64,000 bases of DNA from Bacteroidota bacterium (GTDB taxonomy: Bacteria; Bacteroidota; Bacteroidia; Chitinophagales; Chitinophagaceae). The stretch spans positions 62,001 through 126,000 of the forward strand of contig JAFDXK010000006.1 of NCBI GenBank assembly GCA_018267965.1. Reading direction: 5' to 3'. This document shows positions 9,265-19,007 of this stretch, one piece after another. The notes under the pieces were generated by a model. It saw only the letters and a list, made by a program, of their open reading frames with translations, was not told the origin of the DNA and made no database searches. Position numbers and translations under genes: made by a program. Every line of letters begins with the position of its first letter. Position 1 is the first letter of the stretch.

Positions 9265-11313
9265 ATGAAACTCAAGCACACACTTGTTGCAGGAGCTGCA
9301 CTACTTGCTATGGCATCTTGCCAGCAAAACGGCAGTAAAGAGGATACTGCATCGACACGCAAATTCCTCGATCCAGCAAATATGGATACTACCGTGCGCC
9401 CGGGCGATAACTTTTTTATGTATGCAAATGGTGCATGGCTGAAAAGCAATCCTGTCCCTGCTGATAAAACACGTTGGGGCAGCTTTAACGAGTTGCAGGA
9501 AAACAACTACAAAGCATTGCACGAGTTGCTTGATGCTGCTGCTAACAATAAAGAAGCTAAAGCAGGAAGCGCCGACCAAAAAGTGGGCGACTTTTACCGC
9601 AGCGGTATGGATAGTGCTACTATTGACAAAGGAGGCATTACGCCATTAAGCAATTTATTCAAACGCATTGATGCAATTACCGATGGTAATGGCATAATGA
9701 AAGAGATAGCTACAGAGCAAGGCGAAGGTAACAGCCAACTGTTTGGTTTTTATGTAGGCCCTGATGATAAAAATGTAACAAAAAACATCTGTAATATGTC
9801 TCAAAGCGGATTGGGCTTGCCTGACCGTGACTATTATTTTGACAAAGATGAGCGTACTACTAAAATACGTGATGCATATAAGAAGTACTTGGTTGACATG
9901 CTAAAACTGATGGGCGAAGATGAAGCTACAGCTACGAAAGATGCTGCTGATATCTACAAACTGGAAGAAGCATTGGCAGCTGCATCAATGACTCGTGTTG
10001 AAATGCGCGACCCATATAAATTGTACAACAAATTCAATTTTGACGGTTTCAACAAAACAACTCCGGGCATCGACTGGAAAATGATGTTTGCTGATATGAA
10101 AGTTACAGGGCAGGATTCTTTCATTGTAGCTACTCCAAAATTCTTCGCAGAAGTGAGCAAACAATTAAAAGCTACACCTGTAGAAGTATGGAAGAAATAC
10201 CTGAAGTTCCACAATGTAAACGATATGGCTCCTTACCTCAGCAGCAATATCGACAACCTGCATTTCGATTTTTATGGTAAAACCGTACGTGGCCAACAAG
10301 AACAAAAACCTCGCTGGCAACGTGTAATGAACGTAGTTGATGGTTCTATAGGCGAATTGCTGGGACAGATGTATGTTGATAAACACTTCAAACCGGAAGC
10401 AAAGCAGCGTATGCTGGAACTATTGAAAAACCTGCAGGAAACTTATGCTGCACGTATCAAGCGTCTTGACTGGATGAGCGATGTAACTAAAGAAAAAGCA
10501 ATCACTAAGCTCAACACCTTCATGAAAAAAATCGGTTACCCTGACAAATGGAAAGATTACAGCAAACTGGAAATAGCAGGGAATGATTACGTGAAAAACA
10601 TTATGGCTGCATCTGCTTTCCAATATAATTACAACATCAACAAACTGGGCAAACCTGTTGACCGCACAGAATGGGGCATGACACCGCCTACAGTAAATGC
10701 TTATTACAACCCTGCATTTAACGAAATCGTATTCCCTGCAGGTATCTTACAATATCCTTTCTTCGACCCTAACGCTGACGACGCTGTAAACTATGGTGGT
10801 ATCGGTGGCGTAATAGGACACGAAATGACACACGGCTTTGATGACCAGGGCCGTCAATATGATGCTGATGGTAACCTGCACGATTGGTGGACAGCCGATG
10901 ATGCTAAGAAATTTACAGAGAAAGCTGATGTAGTGATTAAACAATTTGATGGCTATACAGTATTGGATACCGTTCACGTAAACGGCCACCTGACATTAGG
11001 CGAAAACCTTGCTGACCTTGGCGGTATTGCAATAGCTTATGAAGCATTCAAGAAAACCAAACAAGGACAAAGCGAAGAAAAAATAGATGGGTTTACTCCT
11101 GACCAACGTTTCTTCCTGAGCTGGGCACAAGTATGGCGTGCTAATACTAAGCCTGAAGAAATGGCACTACGTATTAAAACAGACCCGCACTCTCCAAGTG
11201 AATGGCGTTGTAACAGCCCGCTAAGCAATATGCCTGAATTCTACAAAGCATTCGGCATCAAAGAAGGCGATAAAATGTATAAGCCTGAAGCTGACAGAGC
11301 TAAAGTGTGGTAA
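9265..11313 (+). CDS. M13 family metalloendopeptidase lipoprotein (PepO/neprilysin-like)
   Basis: Zinc endopeptidase of 682 residues that cuts oligopeptides, anchored as an envelope lipoprotein. The signal peptide ends in the lipobox MASC (Cys19). The catalytic region shows GHEMTH (His519, Glu520, His523) and ENLADLGG (third zinc ligand Glu580 plus Asp584), both diagnostic of M13. The segment VNAYYNP before the active site and the C-terminal CNSPLSNMPEFYKAF, ending in KVW, are typical and show that the protein is complete. It is a single transcription unit, with a -7 box upstream and a strong terminator downstream. Function is probably nutritional peptide turnover. Confidence 0.95.
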   Translation: MKLKHTLVAGAALLAMASCQQNGSKEDTASTRKFLDPANMDTTVRPGDNFFMYANGAWLKSNPVPADKTRWGSFNELQENNYKALHELLDAAANNKEAKAGSADQKVGDFYRSGMDSATIDKGGITPLSNLFKRIDAITDGNGIMKEIATEQGEGNSQLFGFYVGPDDKNVTKNICNMSQSGLGLPDRDYYFDKDERTTKIRDAYKKYLVDMLKLMGEDEATATKDAADIYKLEEALAAASMTRVEMRDPYKLYNKFNFDGFNKTTPGIDWKMMFADMKVTGQDSFIVATPKFFAEVSKQLKATPVEVWKKYLKFHNVNDMAPYLSSNIDNLHFDFYGKTVRGQQEQKPRWQRVMNVVDGSIGELLGQMYVDKHFKPEAKQRMLELLKNLQETYAARIKRLDWMSDVTKEKAITKLNTFMKKIGYPDKWKDYSKLEIAGNDYVKNIMAASAFQYNYNINKLGKPVDRTEWGMTPPTVNAYYNPAFNEIVFPAGILQYPFFDPNADDAVNYGGIGGVIGHEMTHGFDDQGRQYDADGNLHDWWTADDAKKFTEKADVVIKQFDGYTVLDTVHVNGHLTLGENLADLGGIAIAYEAFKKTKQGQSEEKIDGFTPDQRFFLSWAQVWRANTKPEEMALRIKTDPHSPSEWRCNSPLSNMPEFYKAFGIKEGDKMYKPEADRAKVW

Positions 11314-11343
11314 TCAAGTGCAACCTATAATTTTAATATCTAA

Positions 11344-11369
11344 AGCCCCTGCTAACGTAGGGGCTTTTT
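11344..11369 (+). terminator. Rho-independent terminator after the M13 peptidase gene
   Basis: Stem AGCCCCT / AGGGGCT with loop GCTAACGT, followed by five T residues, 30 bases after the stop codon. Confidence 0.85.
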
Positions 11370-11494
11370 CATTGGCATGTCATTATACGCCGTTTTACTC
11401 ATAACACTGTCACGTTTCAAAATAGTTGCTAACAGGTTTATGGAATTCTTAAAAACTTTGCATCAGGTAATAGAACAATTTAAAAAACCTGAGT

Positions 11495-13606
11495 ATGAAA
11501 AAGCATATTATTTTACTGGTGTTGTTCTTGCACAGCATCATACAAACCAACGCGCAATCGGGCGGCATTACAGGAAAAATTACAGATGAAAAAGGCGAAC
11601 CTGTTATAGGAGCATTAGTTAAAGTATTAATGGGTGGGCTTGCAAAAGGCGCAACCCAATCTGACGAAGACGGCAATTACATTATTAAGCCATTGGCTCC
11701 GGGGAATAGCTATGAATTAGAAGTACGCTACATCAATTACAAGACACACAAAACAACAGGCATTATTGTCATCCCTGACAAGAATACAAAAGTGGATGTA
11801 CAATTAGAATTAGACAATAGCAAAAGTTTAAAAACTGTAACTGTAAAAACGTATAAAAAGCCCCTTGTCAGTGATAGGGAAGTTCGCACAGCCGAAGAAA
11901 TTGAAAAACTACCAACTAGAAGTACAAACGCTGTAGTCTCCACAACTGCAGGTGTTTATCAAAGAAACGATAATGGGGCTGTCAATCTTGGCGGTGCACG
12001 TAACGATGGAACGGCTTATATCATAGATGGTGTGCGAGCATATGGCAGCCGCGGCACAAATTTATCGCAAAGTTCTGTAGACCAGATACAAGTTGCGCCA
12101 CAAGCAGCTTACAAATCAAGACAGCAACAGGCTTATTATAACCCCAGCAATGAAAGCTACAAGAAAGACCCCGAAAACGATTTCAAAACAGTAAAAGCCA
12201 GCCCGCTTTCTACTATGGGCGTAGATGTTGACAGGGCATCATACAGTAATGTACGCAGGTTTATCAATGCGGGACAAACACCACCGGCGGATGCAGTGCG
12301 CATAGAAGAAATGGTGAATTACTTTGATTACAACTATCCTCAACCTAAAGATGATAAACCCATAGCAATTGTAACAGAATTAACCACCTGCCCGTGGAAT
12401 GCAAAACACAAACTACTGCATATAGGCATGCAAGCAGTCACCGTATCAACAGCGAATCTGCCACCATCTAATCTTGTATTTCTGGTAGATGTATCAGGCT
12501 CGATGGATGAACCAAACAAACTGCCGTTGGTAAAGCAAGCTTTGATGATGTTGATTAATCAGCTTCGTGAAGAAGATAAAGTATCAATTGTAGTATATGC
12601 AGGTAATGCAGGGCTGGTACTTGAATCAACACCGGGTAATCAAAAGAACAAAATAAGGGCGGCGATAGACAGGCTTGAAGCGGGTGGTTCTACCGCAGGT
12701 GGCGCAGGTATAAAACTGGCTTATAAAATAGCAGTAGACAATTTTGTACATGGCGGCAATAACCGTGTAATACTGGCTACTGATGGCGATTTTAATGTAG
12801 GTGTAAGCGGCGATAATGAACTGGAAGAACTGATAGTAAAAGAAAGAGCAAAAGGCGTTTATCTGACATGTCTTGGGTATGGCATGGGCAATTACAAGGA
12901 TTCTAAAATGGAAGTATTGGCTGATAAAGGCAATGGTAATTACAGCTACATAGACAATGCTGACGAAGCAGAAAAAACATTGGTGAAAGAATTTGGCGGC
13001 ACACTATTTACTGTAGCCAAAGACGTAAAATCTCAAATAGAGTTTAATCCTGCAAAAGTACAGGCATACCGCTTAGTGGGTTATGAAAACCGATTACTCA
13101 ATACAGAAGATTTTGAAGATGATAAAAAAGATGCAGGAGATATGGGCTCAGGTCATACCGTTACCATTCTTTATGAGATCATTCCAACAGGGATAGAAAG
13201 CGACGAAGTACGCCACACACCATATTTAAAATATCAAAATGGCTCATACCCTACTGCCCTTGATTACAAAAACATAAACAACGGGAATGAAGTAGCAACT
13301 ATAAAATTCAGGTATAAAAAACCTAATGGTTCTGTAAGCAAAGAAATGGTGCATGTAATCGGAGACGACACAAAAGATATAAACAGTGCCAGCGAAAATA
13401 CAAGGTTTGCATCATCTGTAGCCATGTTTGGTATGTTGCTGAAAAACTCTCAATACAAAGGAAATTGCAATTATGAAAAAGTGTTGCAACTGGCAAACAA
13501 GAGCAGAAGTTTTGACAAAGATGGTTACAGGGCTGAGTTTATTAGCCTGGTGAAAAAAGTAAAGAAGGGAGGTACTGAGGTAGCAGGGTTATTTGAAGAA
13601 GAATGA
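11495..13606 (+). CDS. YfbK-like VWA protein with carboxypeptidase-regulatory and TonB-plug-like N-terminal segments
   Basis: Secreted protein of 703 residues with signal peptide ending TNAQS. Residues about 23-105 form a CarboxypepD_reg-like beta sandwich (GGITGKITDEKGEPVIGALVKV). Residues about 125-205 resemble the TonB receptor plug (EVRTAEEIEKLPTRS, AYIIDGVRAYG, SVDQIQV). Next comes a YfbK-type N-terminal region (YSNVRRFINAGQTPP...MVNYFDYNYP), a von Willebrand A domain with intact MIDAS start DVSGSMD and a later TDGDFN, and a DUF3520-like tail. YfbK proteins bind metal through VWA; their role is not established. The first two modules look borrowed from a SusC-type receptor with no barrel attached. 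It is flanked by a terminator on each side, so it forms a single-gene unit. Confidence 0.88.
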   Translation: MKKHIILLVLFLHSIIQTNAQSGGITGKITDEKGEPVIGALVKVLMGGLAKGATQSDEDGNYIIKPLAPGNSYELEVRYINYKTHKTTGIIVIPDKNTKVDVQLELDNSKSLKTVTVKTYKKPLVSDREVRTAEEIEKLPTRSTNAVVSTTAGVYQRNDNGAVNLGGARNDGTAYIIDGVRAYGSRGTNLSQSSVDQIQVAPQAAYKSRQQQAYYNPSNESYKKDPENDFKTVKASPLSTMGVDVDRASYSNVRRFINAGQTPPADAVRIEEMVNYFDYNYPQPKDDKPIAIVTELTTCPWNAKHKLLHIGMQAVTVSTANLPPSNLVFLVDVSGSMDEPNKLPLVKQALMMLINQLREEDKVSIVVYAGNAGLVLESTPGNQKNKIRAAIDRLEAGGSTAGGAGIKLAYKIAVDNFVHGGNNRVILATDGDFNVGVSGDNELEELIVKERAKGVYLTCLGYGMGNYKDSKMEVLADKGNGNYSYIDNADEAEKTLVKEFGGTLFTVAKDVKSQIEFNPAKVQAYRLVGYENRLLNTEDFEDDKKDAGDMGSGHTVTILYEIIPTGIESDEVRHTPYLKYQNGSYPTALDYKNINNGNEVATIKFRYKKPNGSVSKEMVHVIGDDTKDINSASENTRFASSVAMFGMLLKNSQYKGNCNYEKVLQLANKSRSFDKDGYRAEFISLVKKVKKGGTEVAGLFEEE

Positions 13607-13616
13607 TTAAATCTTC

Positions 13617-13646
13617 AAAAAGGGCAAGTTGAACTTGCCCTTTTTT
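13617..13646. terminator. Bidirectional terminator between convergent genes
   Basis: Perfect inverted repeat GGGCAAGTT / AACTTGCCC with a one-base centre, flanked by A-tract and T-tract, so it can terminate the VWA gene (plus) and the DUF4846 gene (minus), whose stop codon it touches. Confidence 0.85.
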
Positions 13647-14493
13647 ATTCATTCTTAAACCGTTTCAAGTCATTGGTTGTGAAATAATATTCAGGAGTAT
13701 TTAAGTCTGTGTCTTTAGTATCAGCTTTATACCATGGAGAAAGGGCTTTATCATCCGGATTGATAAGTATCTCTATTTCCTGTGCAGGCATATAACTCTG
13801 TGCCAGCATGAATATCTTTTCCCCTTTAGCATTTTGAGCTACGTCCATTACGATGACAGCATGACCCGGCGAACCACCCCTGATAAATACATCACCGGGC
13901 TGTACGTCAGTAACACTTACAGGCTGAAGTTCTTTAGACAATGACAATGTGCCCGCATAGTTAAACACCACATCTAAATATTGCCTGAAACTTTGGTGTG
14001 TATTGGTTGGCGCTGCCGCCTTTATCCATTTCACTGCATTTCCGTCTAATCGAATTCTGTAGCCTTCCATCCACTTAGTATAGTCAGCACGAAAACCATT
14101 GGTAAAATTGAAGTGTATTTTATCATATTGTTTTGTAGTGTACAAATATTCAGCCCTAAGCCTCATAACAGCATCTGCACATTGCTCCAAGTCCTTATCG
14201 CCTATCTCCATATCTATTACTGCCGCATGAACATTCTTGTACTTTATACTGCCATCGTAATGTAAGACGTCTGCACCATCCTGTTTCAGTTTTACATTGC
14301 GCAAATAATCCGCGAATGTATTTGAAGCAGTCCTTGTATAGCCGGGCGGGAGAAGAAATCTATCTTTTAAACATTTCCCCTCTTTATCTACCAATTTTGA
14401 ATTACCTGAACCGGGTATGTAATAAGCAATAGAATTATTGCTGCAGCCTAACACTATAGCTGTTACAGCAAAGCCAATAATAAATGTGCGCAT
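13645..14493 (-). CDS. DUF4846 lipoprotein
   Basis: Protein of 282 residues with lipobox VLGC (Cys17), so a predicted envelope lipoprotein. The family signature near the C-terminus is clear: GDVFIRGGSPGHAVIVMDVA followed by FMLAQSYMPAQEIEIL, resembling papain-like/NlpC-type folds in arrangement (a conserved His in SPGHAV). Function of DUF4846 is not known to me. Transcribed alone, divergent from the GT39 gene. Confidence 0.85.
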   Translation of the reverse strand: MRTFIIGFAVTAIVLGCSNNSIAYYIPGSGNSKLVDKEGKCLKDRFLLPPGYTRTASNTFADYLRNVKLKQDGADVLHYDGSIKYKNVHAAVIDMEIGDKDLEQCADAVMRLRAEYLYTTKQYDKIHFNFTNGFRADYTKWMEGYRIRLDGNAVKWIKAAAPTNTHQSFRQYLDVVFNYAGTLSLSKELQPVSVTDVQPGDVFIRGGSPGHAVIVMDVAQNAKGEKIFMLAQSYMPAQEIEILINPDDKALSPWYKADTKDTDLNTPEYYFTTNDLKRFKNE

Positions 14494-14628
14494 AATAGTC
14501 AGTTTCTGCTAAAAACACACAGAACATAGAGTTCCATAAAGCGATGCTGTTAAAGAAAACACAATAAGAAACTGTATATCCAAGCTACTTAAACCGTAAT
14601 AGCTAATAGTTTTATATACAAGGTTTAT

Positions 14629-14636
14629 TATTTTTG
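14629..14636 (+). promoter_or_regulatory. -7 promoter box (TATTTTTG) of the GT39 gene
   Basis: Perfect TAnnTTTG only four bases before the ATG at 14641, so the transcript would be nearly leaderless. No clear -33 element. Confidence 0.45.
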
Positions 14637-14640
14637 ACGA

Positions 14641-16494
14641 ATGGAATCACAAAAAACGATAACCCTAAACCATAAACTGTGGTTGACCCTCATTATTATC
14701 ATAGGTTTATTTCTGCGCTTATGGCACATTGATTTTCAGAGTCTTTGGCTGGATGAAATGTATACCGCCCATGAAACCGACCCTGATACAAGTTGGTCTC
14801 AACTCTTTACCTATTTGAATGAAATGAATACCGGTGGACACCCACCATTACATTATATTATTGTTAAAGTATTTTTTCTATTATTCGGACAAAGTGATGC
14901 TGTTTTAAGGATTCCTTCTGCAATAGCCGGAACGTTAAGTATTTGGGCTATGTTCATGCTTGCCAGAGAATTATGGAATACCCGAATAGGATTAATTGCC
15001 GCGGCTATTACTGCCTTGAATGCATACAACATCGAATACTCTCAAGAAGGGAGGGACTATATCTTTACTTTCTTGTTCACTATATTAAGCTTCTTCTACC
15101 TTATAAAATTATTAAGACAAAGAACATTAATAAACAGTATTATATATGGCATTTTAGTATTGCTCTTAATATATACCCACTACTTCAACTTTTTTCTCAT
15201 CGCCAGCCAGGTTGTAATTATCAGTGTTTTCTTTTTCTACGTACCTAATAATCAGAGATGGGTTTATGTAAGATTTTTTTCACTCAGCGGATTAATAGCA
15301 ATAGTTGGCTATATACCATGGCTACCTTCAATGCTGTATCTTAAAGATGTAAAATCATTTTGGATATCTACAACGGAAGACGGCTTCATCTCTAATTTTT
15401 TCTTAGAATATTTTGGCTACAGCGATATGCTGAAGCCCTTATTAATAATATTTGTGTTAATATTTTTTTATAAACTATTCACCAGTCAATACGATAATAA
15501 AAAACTGACAGAGCAGCCTCTTAACTTCAGTTTTGTAATCATATTACTTTGGGTGCTTGTAACATCTCTCCTCCCCTACATACGGTCTCGATTAGTAATT
15601 CCTATGTTGATTTCACGATATACCATTTCGGTTATGCCTGCTTATATTTTGATTATAACATTGGGTATAGACTTTATAAATAACAAAACCGCCAAAAATG
15701 TGATGTTTGGTTTATTTCTATTGATGTCTTTCATAGATATTACTGTAACAAAGCAGTATTATTCTTCAATCAAGAAAGCGCAATTTAGAGAAATGACTCA
15801 GTTTATTATTGAAAACAATCACGAAAATTATCCTATAGCTGAAGAACATTATTACGCCTGGCCACAAAATTATTATTTCAAACAATTTAAAGCCGTTCCT
15901 CACTTCATTGAGATGACTAGGAACAATACAGTTGATTCTATATTACCTTTAGTAGGTACACCTAAAGAAGTTGAAGGTTTTTGGCTGGTTGCAGGGCACG
16001 TAGAAGGACCTACGTTAAGTGACGACAGAAGAGCATCACTCAGTAAATCATATATGAATGCCGGTACAAGAAACTTTTTCGGAGGATGGACAGAATTATT
16101 CTATTTATACAAAAATGATAGTACTGTAAAATTTATCACGTATCGAGAAACAAAACCTGGATATGCTTGGGGTGAAGAATTACCTGTACGAAGTAATAAT
16201 CCTACTACAATAGCAAAACTGACACTTGAAAAAGGTAAATATGTTGTTACTACTACAGCAAAATCTGCAGATGCCCTTGATACTTTTGGCAATATCAGAG
16301 TGCTTATTGATGATAAACCTCTCTATAATTTCCAGACATCATGGGTATATCAATTTTTCCAAACAACTCTAGATGTACCGGAAACAAAAGAAATGAATAT
16401 TCAGCTTGCATTGACCAATGATTATCATGACCCTATAACACATAAGGACCGTAACGGTTTTGTAAGATTCATCCGATTTAAAAAAATTGAATAA
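14641..16494 (+). CDS. GT39-family membrane glycosyltransferase (ArnT/PMT-like)
   Basis: Protein of 617 residues. The N-terminal helix is followed by RLWHIDFQSLWLDEMYTA, where the acidic pair (DE) in the first periplasmic loop is the catalytic signature of GT39/PMT-type polyprenyl-phosphate-sugar-dependent transferases. About ten hydrophobic segments follow up to residue ~360, with charged stretches such as QEGRDYIF, then a soluble C-terminal domain of about 240 residues ending in a beta-rich part. It probably transfers a sugar from a lipid carrier to an envelope acceptor; the acceptor cannot be told. It converges with marC, leaving six bases between the stops. Confidence 0.82.
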   Translation: MESQKTITLNHKLWLTLIIIIGLFLRLWHIDFQSLWLDEMYTAHETDPDTSWSQLFTYLNEMNTGGHPPLHYIIVKVFFLLFGQSDAVLRIPSAIAGTLSIWAMFMLARELWNTRIGLIAAAITALNAYNIEYSQEGRDYIFTFLFTILSFFYLIKLLRQRTLINSIIYGILVLLLIYTHYFNFFLIASQVVIISVFFFYVPNNQRWVYVRFFSLSGLIAIVGYIPWLPSMLYLKDVKSFWISTTEDGFISNFFLEYFGYSDMLKPLLIIFVLIFFYKLFTSQYDNKKLTEQPLNFSFVIILLWVLVTSLLPYIRSRLVIPMLISRYTISVMPAYILIITLGIDFINNKTAKNVMFGLFLLMSFIDITVTKQYYSSIKKAQFREMTQFIIENNHENYPIAEEHYYAWPQNYYFKQFKAVPHFIEMTRNNTVDSILPLVGTPKEVEGFWLVAGHVEGPTLSDDRRASLSKSYMNAGTRNFFGGWTELFYLYKNDSTVKFITYRETKPGYAWGEELPVRSNNPTTIAKLTLEKGKYVVTTTAKSADALDTFGNIRVLIDDKPLYNFQTSWVYQFFQTTLDVPETKEMNIQLALTNDYHDPITHKDRNGFVRFIRFKKIE

Positions 16495-16500
16495 TATACT

Positions 16501-17079
16501 TTAAACCCCTACATTGGCCCTGAACATCTTCACGGCAATCGCAAGTAAGATTACTCCAAAAAACTTACGTACTACTATTATACCTGAATGCCCCAGCAAG
16601 CGCTCGAGAAAATTGAGAGCTAATAAAGTGACATATACGAATACGAGGTTAATGAAAATCGCTATCAATATATTTACTGCAGCATAGCTGGCCTTCAACG
16701 ACATAACTGTAGTCAGCGTGCCTGAGCCTGCTATAAGCGGGAAAGCTATGGGTACAACGTTACCTGACTTATTGTCTTTCTCTGAACGAAATATCTCAAG
16801 GCCAAGGACCATTTCTAACCCCAATACAAATATTACAATACTACCGGCAATGGCAAATGAGTGAATATCCAACCCCATGAAATTGAGCACTTGCTCACCC
16901 ACAAAGAAAAACAACAGCATCAACCCACCTGACACCAATGTAGCCTGAATGGCACTGATCTCTCCCATCTTCTTTTTCAGTGAAAGCAGTACCGGAATCG
17001 ACCCCAACATATCAATAACTGCAAAAAGAGCAAATGAGACCGTAAATATTTCAGAAATGTTTATACCGTCAAAAAGCAT
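16501..17079 (-). CDS. MarC family integral membrane protein
   Basis: Protein of 192 residues with six predicted membrane helices, starting LFDGINISEIFTVSFALFAVIDMLGSIP; the early D-x-x-G-S-I-P and the later PLIAGSGTLTTVM are the two conserved MarC repeats. Length is normal for the family. Members (YhgN, MarC) were once linked to multidrug resistance but their transport substrate is unclear. A -7 box lies immediately upstream. Confidence 0.9.
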   Translation of the reverse strand: MLFDGINISEIFTVSFALFAVIDMLGSIPVLLSLKKKMGEISAIQATLVSGGLMLLFFFVGEQVLNFMGLDIHSFAIAGSIVIFVLGLEMVLGLEIFRSEKDNKSGNVVPIAFPLIAGSGTLTTVMSLKASYAAVNILIAIFINLVFVYVTLLALNFLERLLGHSGIIVVRKFFGVILLAIAVKMFRANVGV

Positions 17080-17084
17080 ATCGC

Positions 17085-17092
17085 CAAAGATA
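17085..17092 (-). promoter_or_regulatory. -7 promoter box (TATCTTTG) of marC-like gene
   Basis: Reads TATCTTTG on the minus strand, five bases upstream of the start codon. The same octamer occurs in front of folK, sdaA and the SPFH gene in this window. Confidence 0.45.
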
Positions 17093-17168
17093 CGATAGTT
17101 AAAAAGGATAACCCGTGTATAGCCACATTACCGTGGTATTAGCTATTTTTACGCCTCAATAACAAATC

Positions 17169-18419
17169 ATGTCAATAGCAGGATACAATCATACAGTAGC
17201 AGATAGGTTTATGCGTTATGTGCAGGTAGATACACAGAGCGACCCTGCTTCTCCATCTCAGCCATCAACTGAAAAGCAAAAAGACCTGAGCCGCATTTTA
17301 GTTGATGACCTGAAAGCTATTGGCATCAATGATGCAGAATTGGATGAACACGGGTATGTTTACGCTACTATCGCTGCAACAAGTAACAAGAACGTTCCTG
17401 TTTTATGCTATTGCAGCCATGTTGACACTGCACCTGATTGCAGTGGCAAAGATGTAAAACCGATATTACACAAAAACTATGATGGCAGTGATATTGTATT
17501 GCCTGATGATAAAAATGTTGTAATTACTACTAAAGAACATCCTTATTTAAAACAAAGAATAGGTGATGATATTATAACTGCATCAGGATTGACTTTATTA
17601 GGAGCTGACGACAAAGCTGGCGTAGCCATCATTATGGATTTGGCAACGTACCTCGTGCAGCATCCGGAAATACCACATGGTAAAATTCGTATCCTGTTTA
17701 CACCCGACGAAGAAATAGGGCGTGGTGTTGCAGCTGTGAGTATGGAAAAACTGGGTGCACAATTCGGCTATACATTAGACGGCGGCGAACGAGGACACCT
17801 TGAAGGTGAAACATTTAGTGCTGATGGCGCAGTGGTTACCTTTAATGGTATCAGTGCACACCCCGGTTATGCGAAAGATAAAATGGTAAGTGCCATTAAA
17901 GCAGCTTCTGCTTTTGTAGACAAATTGCCTCTTAATGAATGGTGCCCTGAAGCGACTGAAGGCAAACAAGGATTTGTCCATCCTGTGCAGATAAGTGGAG
18001 TTTTAGAGAAAGCAACAGTATCGTTTATTGTACGCGACTTTGATACTGCGATGCTTGCAAAACATGAAGAACGCCTGAAAGGTATTGCGGAAGAAACTGT
18101 AAAAGAGTTTCCGGGAGTAACGATGCAGTTCGAAGTAAAAGAACAATACCGCAATATGAAAGAAGTGCTTGACCAGCATCCGCAAGTAATGGATTATGCC
18201 GAAGAAGCGTATAAACGCGCAGGCATGAAAGCAGATCGCATGAGTGTTCGAGGCGGTACAGACGGTTCTCGCTTATCATTTATGGGTTTGCCTTGTCCAA
18301 ATTTGTTTACCGGTGAGATGGGCATACACAGCAAACAGGAATATGTAAGCGTACAGGATATGGAGAAAGCTGTAGAAACTTTAGTGCATCTGGCCCAAGT
18401 TTGGGAAGAAAACAGTTAA
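17169..18419 (+). CDS. pepT: Peptidase T (tripeptide aminopeptidase)
   Basis: Cytoplasmic M20B dizinc aminopeptidase that releases the N-terminal residue from tripeptides. The 416-residue protein carries all metal motifs in order: SHVDTAPD, GADDKAG, TPDEEIGRG, the ligand Asp in TLDGGERG, and the C-terminal RGGTDGSRLSFMGLPCPNLFTG with MGIHSKQE. Length and order match the family. It stands alone between marC and the DUF1573 gene. Confidence 0.96.
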   Translation: MSIAGYNHTVADRFMRYVQVDTQSDPASPSQPSTEKQKDLSRILVDDLKAIGINDAELDEHGYVYATIAATSNKNVPVLCYCSHVDTAPDCSGKDVKPILHKNYDGSDIVLPDDKNVVITTKEHPYLKQRIGDDIITASGLTLLGADDKAGVAIIMDLATYLVQHPEIPHGKIRILFTPDEEIGRGVAAVSMEKLGAQFGYTLDGGERGHLEGETFSADGAVVTFNGISAHPGYAKDKMVSAIKAASAFVDKLPLNEWCPEATEGKQGFVHPVQISGVLEKATVSFIVRDFDTAMLAKHEERLKGIAEETVKEFPGVTMQFEVKEQYRNMKEVLDQHPQVMDYAEEAYKRAGMKADRMSVRGGTDGSRLSFMGLPCPNLFTGEMGIHSKQEYVSVQDMEKAVETLVHLAQVWEENS

Positions 18420-18494
18420 TAATGGCTGAATACCTCTATTGAGCAATGATTCAATTAAAATCACAATTCACAAATAATAAATCATAAATAAGAT

Positions 18495-19007
18495 ATGAAT
18501 GCCCAATTAAAAACAGTTTTACTAACAGTGCTTACACTTTCTGTATTTACTATAGCATTAGTAGAGCTGAGCGGAGTAAGCAGTACGGCTTTATTTAACA
18601 AGTATGGTATTGGCGGCAGTGACAACAAAAAAACTTCAGATAGCGAACTATCTGAAATACAGCGCAAAGAAAAAATAATGCGTGCTATGCCAAAGACCAC
18701 AATTGCATTTGACAGCCTGCATCATAATTTCGGCACTATTACTGAGGGCGAAGTTGTAAAACATATTTATCATTTTAAAAACACCGGTTCGCAGCCATTG
18801 ATGATATCTAATGTCGTGGCTTCCTGCGGCTGCACTACTCCGTCATGGCCTAAAGAAGTAGTAATACCGGGTGCAGACGGCAATATAGAAGTACAGTTTA
18901 ACAGTGCTAACCGCGAAGGGCATCAGCACAAAAACATCATGATATATTCTAACGCACAGGAAGAGGCAATGTCGATAGGATTTGATGTAGACGTAAAGAA
19001 AAAATGA
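18495..19007 (+). CDS. DUF1573 domain protein, membrane-anchored
   Basis: Protein of 170 residues. An N-terminal hydrophobic helix (TVLLTVLTLSVFTIALVEL) acts as signal or anchor, followed by a charged linker and a single Ig-like DUF1573 domain (FDSLHHNFGTITEGE, FKNTGSQPLMISNV, SCGCTTPSWP). The conserved CGCT motif is present. DUF1573 proteins are abundant in Bacteroidota envelopes; function is unknown. It overlaps the UbiA gene by four bases (ATGA), indicating coupling. Confidence 0.88.
   Translation: MNAQLKTVLLTVLTLSVFTIALVELSGVSSTALFNKYGIGGSDNKKTSDSELSEIQRKEKIMRAMPKTTIAFDSLHHNFGTITEGEVVKHIYHFKNTGSQPLMISNVVASCGCTTPSWPKEVVIPGADGNIEVQFNSANREGHQHKNIMIYSNAQEEAMSIGFDVDVKKK

Noticed and set aside
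11377-11589. 70-residue plus-strand frame before the YfbK-like gene
   Set aside because: It overlaps the signal-peptide coding region of the real gene in another frame and has no support.
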